Numbered from the stretch's first letter, positions 1 to 10,721 are shown. The stretch: 64,000 bases of DNA from Ceratotherium simum simum (GCF_000283155.1 NW_004454170.1:13071534-13135533), one strand, 5' to 3'. The notes: generated from the letters alone by a model not told the origin. Numbers and translations: made by a program.

Positions 1-844
1 TATGCTAACAGACCCTAGAGTTTAAGCGGAAATAATAGGAAAAACTCATAATATCAGTGTGAGGCAGGTGCTTCTCGTCTCTTACCAAAGTCCTCAGAGA
101 GTCATGAACACGTGCTAGTTCCAAGAGGTCGCATAGAGGAAAAAAAGCTGTAGCCCGGCTTTCTCAAACATCCCCATTAAGACTTCCCAGGCAGAAAATG
201 GGAACTTGCTCATGTGAACGTCTCACTGGCAAAAATCAGATTGAGAATGCTGCCTTCCTACTCAAGGCTTTTCTTTCAGACAGCTTCAATTTTGGGGTGA
301 CTGACAGGTGTGGACAGAGCACCAACGGCAGGAAATAAAAGACCAGATATTTCAACCACGCTATGCCTCGATGATATGCTTTGCTGTGGTTACCCGGAAA
401 CACAAGAAGCATACCAAGTTTTTGAGGGAAATTTATTGCTAAAAATAACTTGCCCAGCTCACAAAAGCCAGTGATTTTTTAATCTCGAAAACAACCTCTG
501 GATTCCCAAATCTGCACCATCAGGAAGCAGGTGCGAAAGACGTTACTCTCCTAAGGAGGGCAGATCCCCACCACCCACTTCGGATATAACCACAGAAAAC
601 AGTGGACAAGGGAACTCCTCGTAGAGAGCAGAATCAGGGGTTGAAAGGTAGAGTAACCAAACTTAATACTCAGGGACTGTTTCCCTTGCGTAGGGGTTAA
701 TGTGTTCTGTGTGTCAAAAAGTAGTGCACTCAGATATTTGGGGTCACCAAAGTGCCAGACTTTCGCAGAGGCTGCTCGTTGTGTCTTGATATCTGTTCTC
801 CTCTTCTTCTATTGTAATAGAAGTTTCAGGTAGGCACATGTCCA
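1..844. other. Unassigned non-coding sequence
   Basis: I see no gene, RNA gene or recognisable repeat here. Composition is mixed, with no long open frame, no splice-flanked coding pattern and no simple repeat. Confidence 0.5.
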
Positions 845-1145
845 CAGAGCTAAATGTTCTATTTCTTAGCTTCCTTCGTGGCTAGGTGTGACCATGTAAC
901 TAGGTTCTGGCTAAAGGATGTGAGCAGAATTAATGTGTGAAACTTCTATTCATGGTTTTAAAAATGGGGTATACCCAACCTTCTTCTTCTCCATTTCCTG
1001 CTGGTTAAATGTGAAACAGTGATCTTGGAACACAATACGGAAGCCACACCTAAGGAACCTGGATTCTTGGGTGAACTTCATGGTACAAGCTGCCCTATTT
1101 GCCATGTACCACCTACCTCAGAACTTTACGTGAGAGAGAAATGAG
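845..1145 (+). mobile_element. Old LTR-like fragment (MaLR/MLT1-like)
   Basis: The stretch has the wording of an old mammalian LTR-type repeat: an early 'gaccatgtaactaggttctgg', 'ggatgtgagcagaat' near the middle, and 'ctttacgtgagagagaaatga' near the end. It is diverged and has no visible target-site duplication. The family name is from memory; an unrelated ancient repeat is possible. Confidence 0.35.
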
Positions 1146-1189
1146 TTAAACCTGCTCAAGTCACTATTACCTTAGCCTTTGATACAGCA

Positions 1190-1562
1190 GCAGAAGTCGT
1201 CTATCACCCAGTGCATCTCCTAGTAATTCCTCTCCCCCACCACACCCTGTCCAGCCCTGTTCACGGACCCTGTTAACATTATCTTTGAAATTCCTCTTCC
1301 TTCCATACTCATTTAGATGTGGCTCTCTGCCCCCACAGCTCACTGCCACCTAATATTTTTTTCTGTTACTCTTCTTATGCAATTCCATATAATATTTAAT
1401 TCACTGCAGCATATTTTCTCTTTTTTTTTTTTTTTTGCTTTCTTATCTATCTTTCTCACCAGAGTATCACTTCTTGAGGCAATAGTGACCATCTCTTGTT
1501 CAACATGGTTGCCTAGTGTTTACTGCCTGAGATGTAATAAGCACTAAATAAATAGGTGTTAA
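1190..1562 (+). mobile_element. L2 LINE 3' end
   Basis: The last part follows the L2 3' end: 'cttcttgaggcaatagtgac', 'atctcttgttcaac', then 'taataagcactaaataaata' as the usual 'AATAAATA' finish. The part before about 1440 is pyrimidine-rich and only loosely L2-like. It is a dead fragment. Its final 90 bases form part of an inverted duplication with 2278-2412. Confidence 0.5.
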
Positions 1563-1609
1563 AAGGAATAAAAGATTATTTTTTGGACCTGATCTAAATT
1601 TCTTGAATG
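1476..1609 (+). repeat. Inverted duplication, left arm
   Basis: This 134-base segment reads as the reverse complement of 2278-2412 at roughly 85% identity by eye. Shared blocks include 'gtttactgcctg', 'gtaataagcac', 'gttaaaaggaat' and 'tttggacctgatctaaattt'. The match runs about 48 bases past the L2 end into flanking sequence, so shared L2 ancestry alone does not explain it. The arms are about 670 bases apart. Confidence 0.85.
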
Positions 1610-1907
1610 GCTTTCCTTAGACATTGCTTCATTTGTAACATGTTTCTATTGCATTGACCAGAAGGATTGCAGTATAACAAGATTAGATGGTACGTAGGGT
1701 ATATTTACCGAAGTCTATAGCTAAACCTTAGTTTTGAATGCAGGCCATGATAATCACTTATATCTCAAAAAAACAAACAAAGCAATGAATTTGGAGATAA
1801 GAAAATGGTGTTGAGGAAAGAGTCTGAGGACCATCAGAAGACCTGGGTGTGCATCTCAGTGCTATTCCACACTAGTCTTGTGTGAATCATAGACGATTAT
1901 AGAATCA
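1610..1907. other. Unassigned non-coding sequence
   Basis: I see no gene. Around 1815-1890 there is weak similarity to the middle of a MIR SINE, too diverged to annotate firmly. Confidence 0.4.
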
Positions 1908-1919
1908 TTAGTTTTCATT

Positions 1920-2446
1920 TTGTTGTTGTTGTTAGTGCCCTCGACTGGATTCTGAGTTCTAGTAAGCCTGCGTACAGCAGAGCAGAACCCTGCCCAGTCT
2001 TTTTGTGCCATCCTCTCACCTTCCAGCGCTCTATCAGACAACACTCCACTGTTATTCACAGGGTTTTCAGGGCCAATTTTTTCAGAAGTGGGTGGCCAGG
2101 TCCTTCTTCCTAGTCTGTCTAGTTTTGAAGCCACTGAAACCTGTCCACCGTGGGTGACCTTGCTGGTATTTGAAATACCAGTGGCATGGCTTTCAGCATC
2201 ACAGCAACAGGCAGCTGCCATAGTATGACAACCGACAGATGGGTGGTGTGGTTCCCTGATAGGGAAATGAACCCAGTCATTCATGAAATTTAGATCAGGT
2301 CCAAAAATGGATCTTTGATTCCTTTTAACATCTAGTTATTTGGTGCTTATTACAGCCCAGGCAGTAAACCGTAGGAAACTCACAATGAACAAGAGATAAT
2401 CCCTACTGCCTCGGTGAGAGCACCGGATCTTAACCACTAGAACATC
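1920..2446 (-). mobile_element. tRNA-headed SINE with RTE-like tail, split by an insertion
   Basis: Read on the minus strand the element starts near 2446 with an A-box-like 'agtggttaagatcc', and has a B-box-like 'gggttcatttccc' near 2270. It then runs through a body resembling an RTE-type LINE end and finishes in GTT/AAC triplets near 1920-1932. Flanks 'ttagttttcatt' (1908-1919) and 'ttagtttccatt' (2447-2458) form an 11/12 target-site duplication. A 135-base foreign segment (2278-2412) lies between the two promoter boxes. The 140-residue minus frame here is an accident of the SINE body. I do not know the exact family name. Confidence 0.6.
2278..2412 (-). repeat. Inverted duplication, right arm (inside a SINE)
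   Basis: This is the inverted partner of 1476-1609. It sits inside the SINE at 1920-2446, between its A-box-like and B-box-like regions, and SINE sequence resumes on both sides. The left copy is continuous with its own L2 context, so the right copy is inferred to be the derived one. It carries no poly-A or target-site duplication that I can see. Confidence 0.8.
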
Positions 2447-2720
2447 TTAGTTTCCATTACCTGATAGAAACTGGTGTTCTCTCACACACGTTACAGAGTT
2501 CCTCTGAGGCCAGCAAGAGGAGAGTAAATATGAGAAATGTCACACTTTTAGGAAGCTTTTAAAAAGTGGGAGAAAATCAGGAAAACTGTATAGCACTTAG
2601 TTTTTGTTTCATATTCTTTGTTTATTTTTGTAACATACTTGCATTGGAAATAATATGAAAATAAAAGATCTTAAGGGAGAAATGGAGGTCTGCTAAATGA
2701 TTCACTTGCATTATGAACAC

Positions 2721-2818
2721 TTTTTTGTGTGTGTGTGAGGAAGATCAGCCCTGAGCTAACATCCATGCTAATCCTCCTCTTTTTGCTGAGGAAGACCGGC
2801 TCTGAGCTAACATCTATT
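2721..2818 (-). mobile_element. ERE SINE tail fragment, cut by assembly gap
   Basis: On the minus strand this is the tail end of an ERE: poly-A seen as 't' plus a (GT)n run, then two tail units with 'ctgagctaacatccatgcta' and 'ctctgagctaacatctatt'. It stops at the gap. The wording is closest to the long ERE type at 37249-37553. Frames running through the gap Ns are meaningless. Confidence 0.9.
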
Positions 2819-3433
2819 NNNNNNNNNNNNNNNNNNNNNNNNNNNNNNNNNNNNNNNNNNNNNNNNNNNNNNNNNNNNNNNNNNNNNNNNNNNNNNNNNN
2901 NNNNNNNNNNNNNNNNNNNNNNNNNNNNNNNNNNNNNNNNNNNNNNNNNNNNNNNNNNNNNNNNNNNNNNNNNNNNNNNNNNNNNNNNNNNNNNNNNNNN
3001 NNNNNNNNNNNNNNNNNNNNNNNNNNNNNNNNNNNNNNNNNNNNNNNNNNNNNNNNNNNNNNNNNNNNNNNNNNNNNNNNNNNNNNNNNNNNNNNNNNNN
3101 NNNNNNNNNNNNNNNNNNNNNNNNNNNNNNNNNNNNNNNNNNNNNNNNNNNNNNNNNNNNNNNNNNNNNNNNNNNNNNNNNNNNNNNNNNNNNNNNNNNN
3201 NNNNNNNNNNNNNNNNNNNNNNNNNNNNNNNNNNNNNNNNNNNNNNNNNNNNNNNNNNNNNNNNNNNNNNNNNNNNNNNNNNNNNNNNNNNNNNNNNNNN
3301 NNNNNNNNNNNNNNNNNNNNNNNNNNNNNNNNNNNNNNNNNNNNNNNNNNNNNNNNNNNNNNNNNNNNNNNNNNNNNNNNNNNNNNNNNNNNNNNNNNNN
3401 NNNNNNNNNNNNNNNNNNNNNNNNNNNNNNNNN
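2819..3433. other. Assembly gap, 615 N
   Basis: This is an unbroken run of 615 N. ERE sequence in the same orientation lies on both sides, so repeat similarity is the likely cause of the failed join. The odd length suggests an estimated gap size. Confidence 0.99.
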
Positions 3434-3642
3434 CCTGAGCTAACATCCACGTCAATCCTCCTCTTTTTGCCAAGGAAGATTGGCCCTGGGCTAACATCCA
3501 TGCCCATCTTCCTCCACTTTATGTGGGACGCCGCCACAGCATGGCCTGACAAGCAGCGCGTTGGTGTGCGCGTGGGATCCGAACCCCGGGCGCCAGCAGC
3601 GGAGTGCGCGCACTTAACCGCTATGCCACAGGGCCAGCCCCC
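3434..3642 (-). mobile_element. ERE SINE, 3' part lost in gap
   Basis: Minus-strand ERE with its head at the right ('gggccagcccc', 'acttaaccgctatg' as the inverted A-box region) and the body 'ttatgtgggacgccgccaca'. It is a different subtype from the fragment left of the gap, which ends in the long-form tail, so at least two ERE copies flank or fill the gap. Confidence 0.9.
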
Positions 3643-5466
3643 GAAATTTTCCCATTATTTTAAAAGTAAAAACTGTAATCAAATGAATTTTCCTGATGAA
3701 ACCAGTTACCTGATTCACTGTCTCACTGTTTGTTTTCTATCAGATAGATAAGGAATTTCAGAAAAGGATTTAAAATCTGAAAGAGGCATTATTGTCTTCC
3801 CTGAAAAATTCCAGGTTTGCTCTACTGTAAACTTAGAACCAGAGCTAGCAGGGCCCTGGCATCTCCCATGGGAGCATCTGAGCAGTTCTGGCTTCTGTTA
3901 ATGAAAGTACAAATAAAGTAGGTGGTATAAACATGTTGAGCAACTGAAAGTGGGGTGGCCCTAAAATAGCAACTGCATACCAGTTTTACTGAATATCCCA
4001 GAAAGGAGAGGCAATATTAAATGTCCCTAATTAGGGAGGGTTAAAAATAAAATATTATAATTAGAAAAAGAAGCATTTTTAATCCAAGTGATACCACTCA
4101 AACAAAGCATCTATAAAGTGATTCCAAAATGATTTTATAAGCAGTAGCAGAAGAATAGTAAAATGTGAGTTCACAATCAGAAAAATAAACGAAAATAACT
4201 GCAGCCAAGTTCAGAGACCGGGAGTTACCGCATTGGGATGTAGTAGGTATGACTATTGTTCATTGGCCTAGACTACGTTTAGAATTTGTGTTTAGATTTT
4301 AATACTTCTATGTCACTAAGAAATAGACAAACTAAGGGACAAAGCTTTGCTCAACTACAAAGCCAAGCTGGGCAAGGAGATAAGAGAACTGTAGAAGCTC
4401 GGTTGAAAAAAGGACACTGACCCAAAAGAAGCTTGCTTAGAGTTTTATCCTGGAATGGCTACAGAGGAAAGAAAGGAAATAGAGTGGGTGTTTCGATGGA
4501 GAAGGCTTTGAGAGATAGGTGTTTCAGGCTGTTCCAGGGGAGAATGATAAGTAAAGACCTGTCAAATTTGTGACTCAAATGATGTGATACTGAAAAAAAC
4601 ATCTAATATAATTTGCTTGGACTATTCCTTGAACTTTGTTGCTTAAACTTTGACTGTATAAAACTCTGATATGAATTAGCTGAAATTAATGTTATTTGTT
4701 TAGGATCAAAGTGAATTAGTTAGTTGCTTTATTTTTAAATTTTTTAACCAATCTACATACTATTGGTTGGGTTTTACCAGTCCTAGATCCAATCTGAATG
4801 GCTCTGCTCTCTACTAAGCTTTAAATCTCAGGCCAGTCCTCTATTGATGTTATCAAAGAGGCCAAGGGAAAAATCCAGAGACCTTAGAGACGCTCCTTTA
4901 AAGATTTATTCCAAATTACAAAGAAGCATCCCTGATTCATCAAAAATGGTAACAAGTGGAGGAAAACAGAAAGAAATAGAAGAAAGTACTTGATATGACA
5001 GTTTTGACAGTAACAAGAAGTTTATGTTGTATTTTAATAAAACCTTAAAAAAAAAAAAACCCACTATTTAAAAAAATCATTCAATAACCTATGCCACAAA
5101 CACCTTCATCTCTACCTACATCTAAACTCCATTCTTGAATTTCACCATTAAGACACAGGTTCAGTTTGTGAAATAAAGTGAGACTCGGGAAGGGGATAGG
5201 GTCAGGATTAGTGTGGGGGACCAGATGAAGCTCTTCTTGGCAGTGGGAGGAGTGACTAAGTGTGGCTCAGGTAAAACTCAGGGATGATGGGGGTCAAGAA
5301 TGGGCTGAGGGTCAGAGAGGCGTAAGCTAACATGTATGTTAACCCTTATTGAAACCATTACCCACATAATTCAGTTGGGAACAGTGTTACATTCAAACAA
5401 GAGCAGGAAAATAAGAATTCCGGTTTTTATTTACCACGTTGTCCCCCAAATCTTAAGGGTAAGTCC

Positions 5467-5575
5467 AGATTCTGCATAACATTCTTCAGATGGAGGGTGG
5501 GTGAGACAGAACCTCCTTTAGTGTACATGAAAAGGGCAAAGTCTAAGAGTAATATTTTAATAATTTTAATAGGTC
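5467..5575 (+). repeat. Diverged direct duplication, copy 1
   Basis: The blocks 'agattctgcataaca', 'gtgggtgaga', 'atgaaaagggcaaag' and 'ctaaga' occur in the same order here and at 5882-5985. Identity is about 75-80% with small indels. No flanking similarity extends the match, so it is a short local duplication or two copies of an unrecognised repeat. Confidence 0.7.
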
Positions 5576-5881
5576 TACCATAACTCCTATTTCAATTTCT
5601 GTCTTTCACAATTCTCTGACACTCTACAAATGCCAGATGCTTATCACTTTCCTACCCAGGAAGACTCAAAAATCCCAGTCTGTTCCCACAGCCTCCCTGA
5701 TCATACCTTTCATCTCTGCACCTATAGCTCCTGCAGGACTTGCTAGTAACACATCATATGCTCTGATATTGCCAAGCCCCTGAAGAGTTTGATTTACCTT
5801 CCCTTTACACACTTTTTTCCCAAATAATAATTAAAAAAAATAGTCCTTGACAATTATCCATGCAACCTTCTCCCAGACACT

Positions 5882-5985
5882 AGATTCTGCATAACACTCT
5901 TTAGAGAGTGGGTGAGAAACTTCTGTAGGGTATATGAAAAGGGCAAAGCCTAAGAACATCATATATTAATAATCTTTATCTAGCC
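5882..5985 (+). repeat. Diverged direct duplication, copy 2
   Basis: Second copy of the unit at 5467-5575, in the same orientation and about 415 bases downstream. It lacks a few bases after 'gtgggtgaga' relative to copy 1. Confidence 0.7.
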
Positions 5986-6369
5986 ACCCATACATTACGT
6001 GGTAATTTTAAAAGATAAATATCTAAATTTTGTAGTTGCAAAATAGGTACGAAAATCTACATGTCCATGACAACTAAACAATGGTCACGTTGAAATGTCA
6101 CTACTCAAGAGAAGAGGATGAGTAAAAATCCATTAGAAAAACTGGAATAAAACTTCTCTCTTTATGCCAGATGGTAATGAAAGCTAAATATTTAAGAAGA
6201 CCCAAAACTAGTGACATAGAGAGAAGGCTATAAAGATGTTTTATCTTGTCATTAAAGCATTATCTTGTGTCCAAAATTTGCTAATGTTATCAATGTTAAA
6301 TATAAATCTGAATCAGCTACTCCCTTATTTAGGTACTTTGTAATAGCAACACTCCAAATCCATTACCAA

Positions 6370-6820
6370 CTTATGTATTAATCAGCTTTGCAGAAGTGAC
6401 AAACAACTCAAAAGTCTTAATGGCTCATAACAACAAACATTAAATTTTCCTCATGTTATATACCAACTATTGCAGGGCACCTGCTGTGGCTCTGTTCCAC
6501 ATGTCTTCCTCTCATAGGACCCAGAATTAAGGAGCAGTCCCTCTATGGGACATGTACTCTCGTGGCAGGAAGTTGATGGACACATGTAATGGTTCTTAGA
6601 GCTTCTGCTTGGATGCGGTAAATGTCACGTCTGTTCATATGTCATTAGCCAAAGCAAGTCAGATGGTCAAATCCAACATAATGGACTGGGGATATAAACT
6701 CATCCTACAGAAGTCACTGTAAGTCACATGGCAGTGGCAGGCTATATCATCCTTTTACTAGAAAGGCGAGTATGCACCAGGGAGTGAAAACACACTGACT
6801 TTATACTGGAAGCTTTGGGG
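6370..6820 (-). mobile_element. Old MaLR/MLT1-like LTR relic
   Basis: The order 'ttaatcagctttgcagaagt', 'ggctcataacaacaaacatt', 'ggacccagaattaaggagca', 'gggacatgtactctcgtgg' and 'agccaaagcaagtcagatgg' matches a familiar mammalian LTR-type repeat read in reverse. There is no coding capacity. The family assignment is from memory. Confidence 0.45.
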
Positions 6821-7074
6821 AATTACTGAATGATTTCCTCAAGGGGAATAGCAGATTCAGATTTGTGTTAAAGACTGATCACCCTAGCAAATTTTGAAGG
6901 GAAAAGAATGCTTCCACAACAAGATACGACATCTTCACAGCCCCTGTCTCCTCGAGTAGTTCCAGGTTTTCTTGGTGAGCATTCGGACTCACTTCTTCAT
7001 GCCCTTCCATTTCACTGAAAGTATATTTGGAAAGGTCACCAGTAGCACATGATTTTCCTTTACAATCCATATTT

Positions 7075-7765
7075 TACCTGTGCTTTCTTGAGCATTTGAC
7101 ATCGTCGATCACAGTCTCTTTAAATCTCTCTTCTCCCTCGGATTCTAGGACATAGCTCTCTCCTGCCTCTTCTCTGGCCCTTCTTGTTTGCTTCCCAGGC
7201 TTTCCTTCCTCCTACCTTGCACAGAGATGTAGTTCTCCTGAGTGCCATCCTTGACCACAATTGTCTTCTTTCTGTATGTGCTCAGTCTGTATTCTCTCAT
7301 CCATAGCTTTAACTGTCTCCAGAGTTAAGATAATTCCACAGCCATGACTCTAACCCAGATCTTGTTCCTGACCTTCAAATTCATGAGTCCTTACCAGGCA
7401 TTTTCCCAAATAGTGCATGCTTCCTTGAACTTCCAGAACTTCATAATCCTGTTCCTTCTATCTGAAATATCCTTCCTCTTTTCAGCCTAACTCTTATTTA
7501 TATTTTTATATTCGACTCAAGTATTTCCTTTCTAGAAAGCTCTCTCAGCTCCAGGTTGACAGCCTCTTCCATGAGAGTCCTGTGCACGGCTCCATCACGG
7601 CACTCAACACATTATAGCCATTACTAGCATGCTTGCTTCTCTCCCCTTTAGACACTCAGCTCCTTTAGGGAAGGGACAGTGACTTGTCTTTGTATACATA
7701 GCAACAACCCCATGTCTAGCACATACCAGGTGCTCAAAAATGTTTTAAGATTGAATGGATAAAGA
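7075..7765 (+). mobile_element. L2 LINE relic, internally deleted
   Basis: The left part resembles the L2 reverse-transcriptase coding strand ('tttgacatcgtcgatcac', 'ctccctcggattctagga'). The right part is the L2 3' end ('cactcagctcctttaggga', 'ccaggtgctcaaaaatgttt'). The sequence between is much shorter than in a complete L2, so the copy is internally deleted. All frames are broken. Confidence 0.65.
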
Positions 7766-8199
7766 ATGAGTTGGTAAGAGGTAGGTAGGATTTCTTTAAA
7801 TCAGGAGATAAATTTGGAGACTGAGAAAGAGTTGAGGAATCTTACGTCTGATATTTTTTCAGAAAAGTTTAAGGCTACAGTGTCTGCTACAAAGGAAGGT
7901 GCTAAGAGTGGAGTGAGGAGTGTGAGAACACTAATTGTTCAAGGTCTCAGAAACTTGCTCTGGAGAGGGCCAAATATAAATGGACTACAGCAATATTTTT
8001 CAACATAATCTAGGACACCTTATGAGAATTTTTTAAATTGTGAAGTTTCATTTTCACAATAATCTAAAAAATAATTTTATTCTGAATTTTATAAACTACC
8101 TTCCTATAACCAAATATCCCACGTGATTTTATCATCCATGTTTTTATTTGTTTATGACCATGTTGTTGCAAAATGGAACTATTTTAATTATCCCTGGCT
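7766..8199. other. Unassigned non-coding sequence
   Basis: I see no gene or confident repeat. The sequence becomes AT-rich after about 8010. Confidence 0.45.
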
Positions 8200-8271
8200 T
8201 TATCAGACAGGGAGTTCAATCAGAGAATCAGGACCATTAGGGATCTATCTATTTGTCCATCTATCTATGTA

Positions 8272-8326
<55 letters not shown>

Positions 8327-8890
8327 ATATCTGTCAAGGGATTTGTTACAGAAATTGGAACTCACACAATTGTGGGAGCTAGTTAAGAAGCAGTCTCTAT
8401 AAGTCTGTTGTCTTGCCATCTGATGCTGGAGCTTAAAATCTATGAGGCCAGCTGTCAAGGAGAGAAGATGGATGGTAAAGTCAGGGATACCAAGAATAAG
8501 TTAGAACCCATAAGCACAAGCTGGATGAACTGAAACTGGCGTCAGTTGTTGTTGCCTCTGCCCTTAGTGGTGTGGGTTTCCTAGAGTAGTCAGGGGGCTT
8601 CACCATGGAGCTAAACAAACACTTCTGTCTCAGGAGTCGCAGAAGCTGTAGGAGCATCCAGGGGAAGATGGAGGAGTTGTAGGCCCAGCCACTGGCTTAC
8701 ACAAATTGCGTGAGCCAGCATATAAGTGACAATGTGTGTAAGCTACAAAATAATTGCTGCTTCACTTCTGCCCTGCAAATATTGCACAAGAGTATATCTT
8801 GTGGCTTATCCTAACCAGAAACATACAAGAAAGATCATTCTGGGAAATGTAATTCAGGCTAGCCAAGTTGACACATTGCAAAGCTACCAG
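8200..8890 (+). mobile_element. Unclassified old interspersed repeat
   Basis: The order 'cagagaatcaggaccatta', a TCTA microsatellite, 'gaaattggaactcacacaat' and the closing 'ggctagccaagttgacacat' recalls a common mammalian interspersed repeat that usually carries such a tetranucleotide run. I cannot name the family with confidence. No protein is encoded. Confidence 0.35.
8268..8334 (+). repeat. (TCTA)n microsatellite
   Basis: About 14 near-perfect tandem copies of a TCTA/ATCT tetranucleotide, with degenerate copies on the left ('ctatctatttgtccatctat') and 'atatatctgtc' on the right. The isoleucine-serine-tyrosine-leucine repeat predicted from it is not a protein. Confidence 0.95.
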
Positions 8891-8959
8891 ACCGGCTTAT
8901 GCAAATTAAAGTACAAATGATGTATGTATGACAAATGATATCACAACCTGGTATATAAA

Positions 8960-9195
8960 TAATAATAATTACAATTTATTGAATATTTTCTATGTTCTAT
9001 TCTTCCAGCATTGCCTCATTGAATTATCATAACCCAGTGCTGCAGGGACTGTTTTTGTTCCCATTTTCCAGATGTGGAAACTGAATCACAAAATGGTTAA
9101 GTAACTTGCCTAATGTCACAGAGCCAATAAGTAGTAGTAGAAGCAGGATTTAAACCACCCAAGCAGTCTAGCTTTAGAGCCTCTGCCCTTACCCA
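8960..9195 (-). mobile_element. MIR SINE, nearly full length
   Basis: Reverse-strand MIR. It starts with a 'ttattgaatattttctatg' segment, then 'ccattttccagatgtggaaa', the conserved core 'gttaagtaacttgcctaatg', 'tcacagagccaataagtag' and 'gcctctgcccttaccc'. Its tRNA head is at the right end. Divergence is high, as expected for this ancient family. Confidence 0.85.
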
Positions 9196-10721
9196 TTCCG
9201 ATCTGCCACCTCCTGGGAGACAGTGTGAGAAAAGCTCTAGCACAATCGAGTCAGCAGACTGCCTGTCAAGTGCAAACGGACCTGGGCCATAGCAGTTCAG
9301 CACCCATTTCCCATTGTGGGCAGCACAGCATTTCTTGTCTGATTAAATTAATGGTTTAAATTTTTCATGACCTTTTTATAGATTTATTTTGGTTTTATAT
9401 AATGAATTTATATCATTTATATTTGCATGTATAATTTTTATGATGAAAATAATTAAAATCACTATGACTCTGAAATAGTGAACAGCTTAACTCATATTGG
9501 GGCAAGCTGGGCTGTTTCTGCCGGAGAAAGAGGATGTGAGGAGGCAACATTTCTGAGTATATCATTAATAAATTAATGGATGAACAAATGCTTTAACAAT
9601 AAATGAATGAATCATTAGTTAAGCCCGTGGAGAAATGTTTTTTTAAAACCCTCAATTCCTAGTAAATGAGAGGTGCTTTTGCCAGATGACATTTAGGTCT
9701 TGAACTAAATGTGTGTGCAGCTTTCCTTGTCCATTCACAAAACGCCGGATTTTTCACAACAAAATGCTTCCTCTTTGTCTCCGGGAGCAGGTTTTTAACA
9801 TTCGCCACATGTGTTCTTGGAGGCCAGGCAATGGGAACCAAGGATGATTATGGCTCTCTGGGTAGAAGCCTTCTGAGACTGCGCTTGCGCAAGCCTGTGT
9901 GTAATTCAGCATTTGAAATTAAAACGCATTTGGAGTTTTCTGTGACAATGACTTTGTATTGCACAAGTCCCGAAGTGCTTTCAATCACTTAACCACTTTC
10001 CCCTTACAGGGACTGCCTCCATTTCCTTTATAGTATACAATGCGCTGGGAGAGGCATCTTCTCTAGAACGTCTCACCTACCAAACGCGGCAGAATCACAC
10101 TCGACGCCGAGTCTGCGCCTAACAGACTCACGCAGCTGTATCCTGAAGAGCTAATTTGTATGAAATCCTGAAACTACAACTCTCTTAAAAATATATTCCA
10201 GTTTTATATAAAGTCTATTTTCCTAAACTGATTCATTAAAAGCCTTGTCAGCAGATCATCTGCCTGGCCTGGCCCTGGGGCGTCTCCCAGTCTGCGCTGG
10301 ACTCTGCTGGCCGCACACACCACAGGTCCCGCCAAGTCCGGCTCCGCCACGCCTGCTGCTTGGAATCCTCTCTCATCCCTTACTCAGTCCTCTGAGTCTC
10401 TTTCGAGTCCCCACAAAACTTCCCCAAACTTTTTATCTCCCCTAAAGTAAATGGGCTTCCTCTTCTCGCCAAACCCTGACACGCCCCATCCACTGCCCTC
10501 TCTCCTATTCCAAAACACTTTGGGTGTTGATGCACTTTCTCAGCCTCTATTTTAGTCTCAGGGAAATAGGCACCAGGTCAAATGAAATCCTTTATTGACT
10601 CCACCAGGCAGGTAATCGTTTTCCCTGATGCTCCCACGATATGGTTTGGACTTTCTTTTCTTTCGTTTTCTTCCTTTATTATTATTATTACTTGACACCA
10701 AGTACTACTGTGGCCTCTTGT
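9196..10721. other. Unassigned non-coding sequence with CpG-richer centre
   Basis: No confident repeat or gene. The left part to about 9660 is AT-rich. The stretch from 9880 to 10500 has many more CpG dinucleotides than its surroundings and is listed separately. A short TTA run lies at 10676-10692. Confidence 0.5.
9880..10500. promoter_or_regulatory. CpG-richer unique stretch, candidate regulatory element
   Basis: I count about two dozen CpG sites here, in DNA that is otherwise CpG-poor except inside EREs. It includes a perfect 12-base palindrome 'gcttgcgcaagc' (9883-9894). The overlapping 'tgcgcttgcgca' (9880-9891) is one base from the NRF1-type site TGCGCATGCGCA. A second cluster holds 'aaacgcggc' and 'actcgacgccgagt'. 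No repeat explains it. It falls short of an obvious CpG island and no gene is visible beside it, so regulatory function is an inference. Confidence 0.25.

Larger units (their letters stand above)
3643..6369. other. Unassigned non-coding sequence
   Basis: No gene and no confident transposable element. The stretch is AT-rich with an A-run near 5048. It contains a diverged direct duplication (5467-5575 and 5882-5985), listed separately. Confidence 0.5.

Noticed and set aside
1862..2284. 140-residue minus-strand frame
   Set aside because: It is the reverse reading of the tRNA-headed SINE body plus flank. There is no known domain and no gene context.
2671..3751. Three frames of 227-340 residues spanning the gap
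   Set aside because: Most residues are unknown because they run through Ns. The readable ends translate ERE SINE sequence on both strands.
8268..8334. CRISPR-like short regular repeats
   Set aside because: The unit is 4 bases with no spacers, and the genome is mammalian. It is a microsatellite.
8123..8386. 87-residue frame with isoleucine-serine-tyrosine-leucine repeats
   Set aside because: The repeats are a translation of the TCTA microsatellite.
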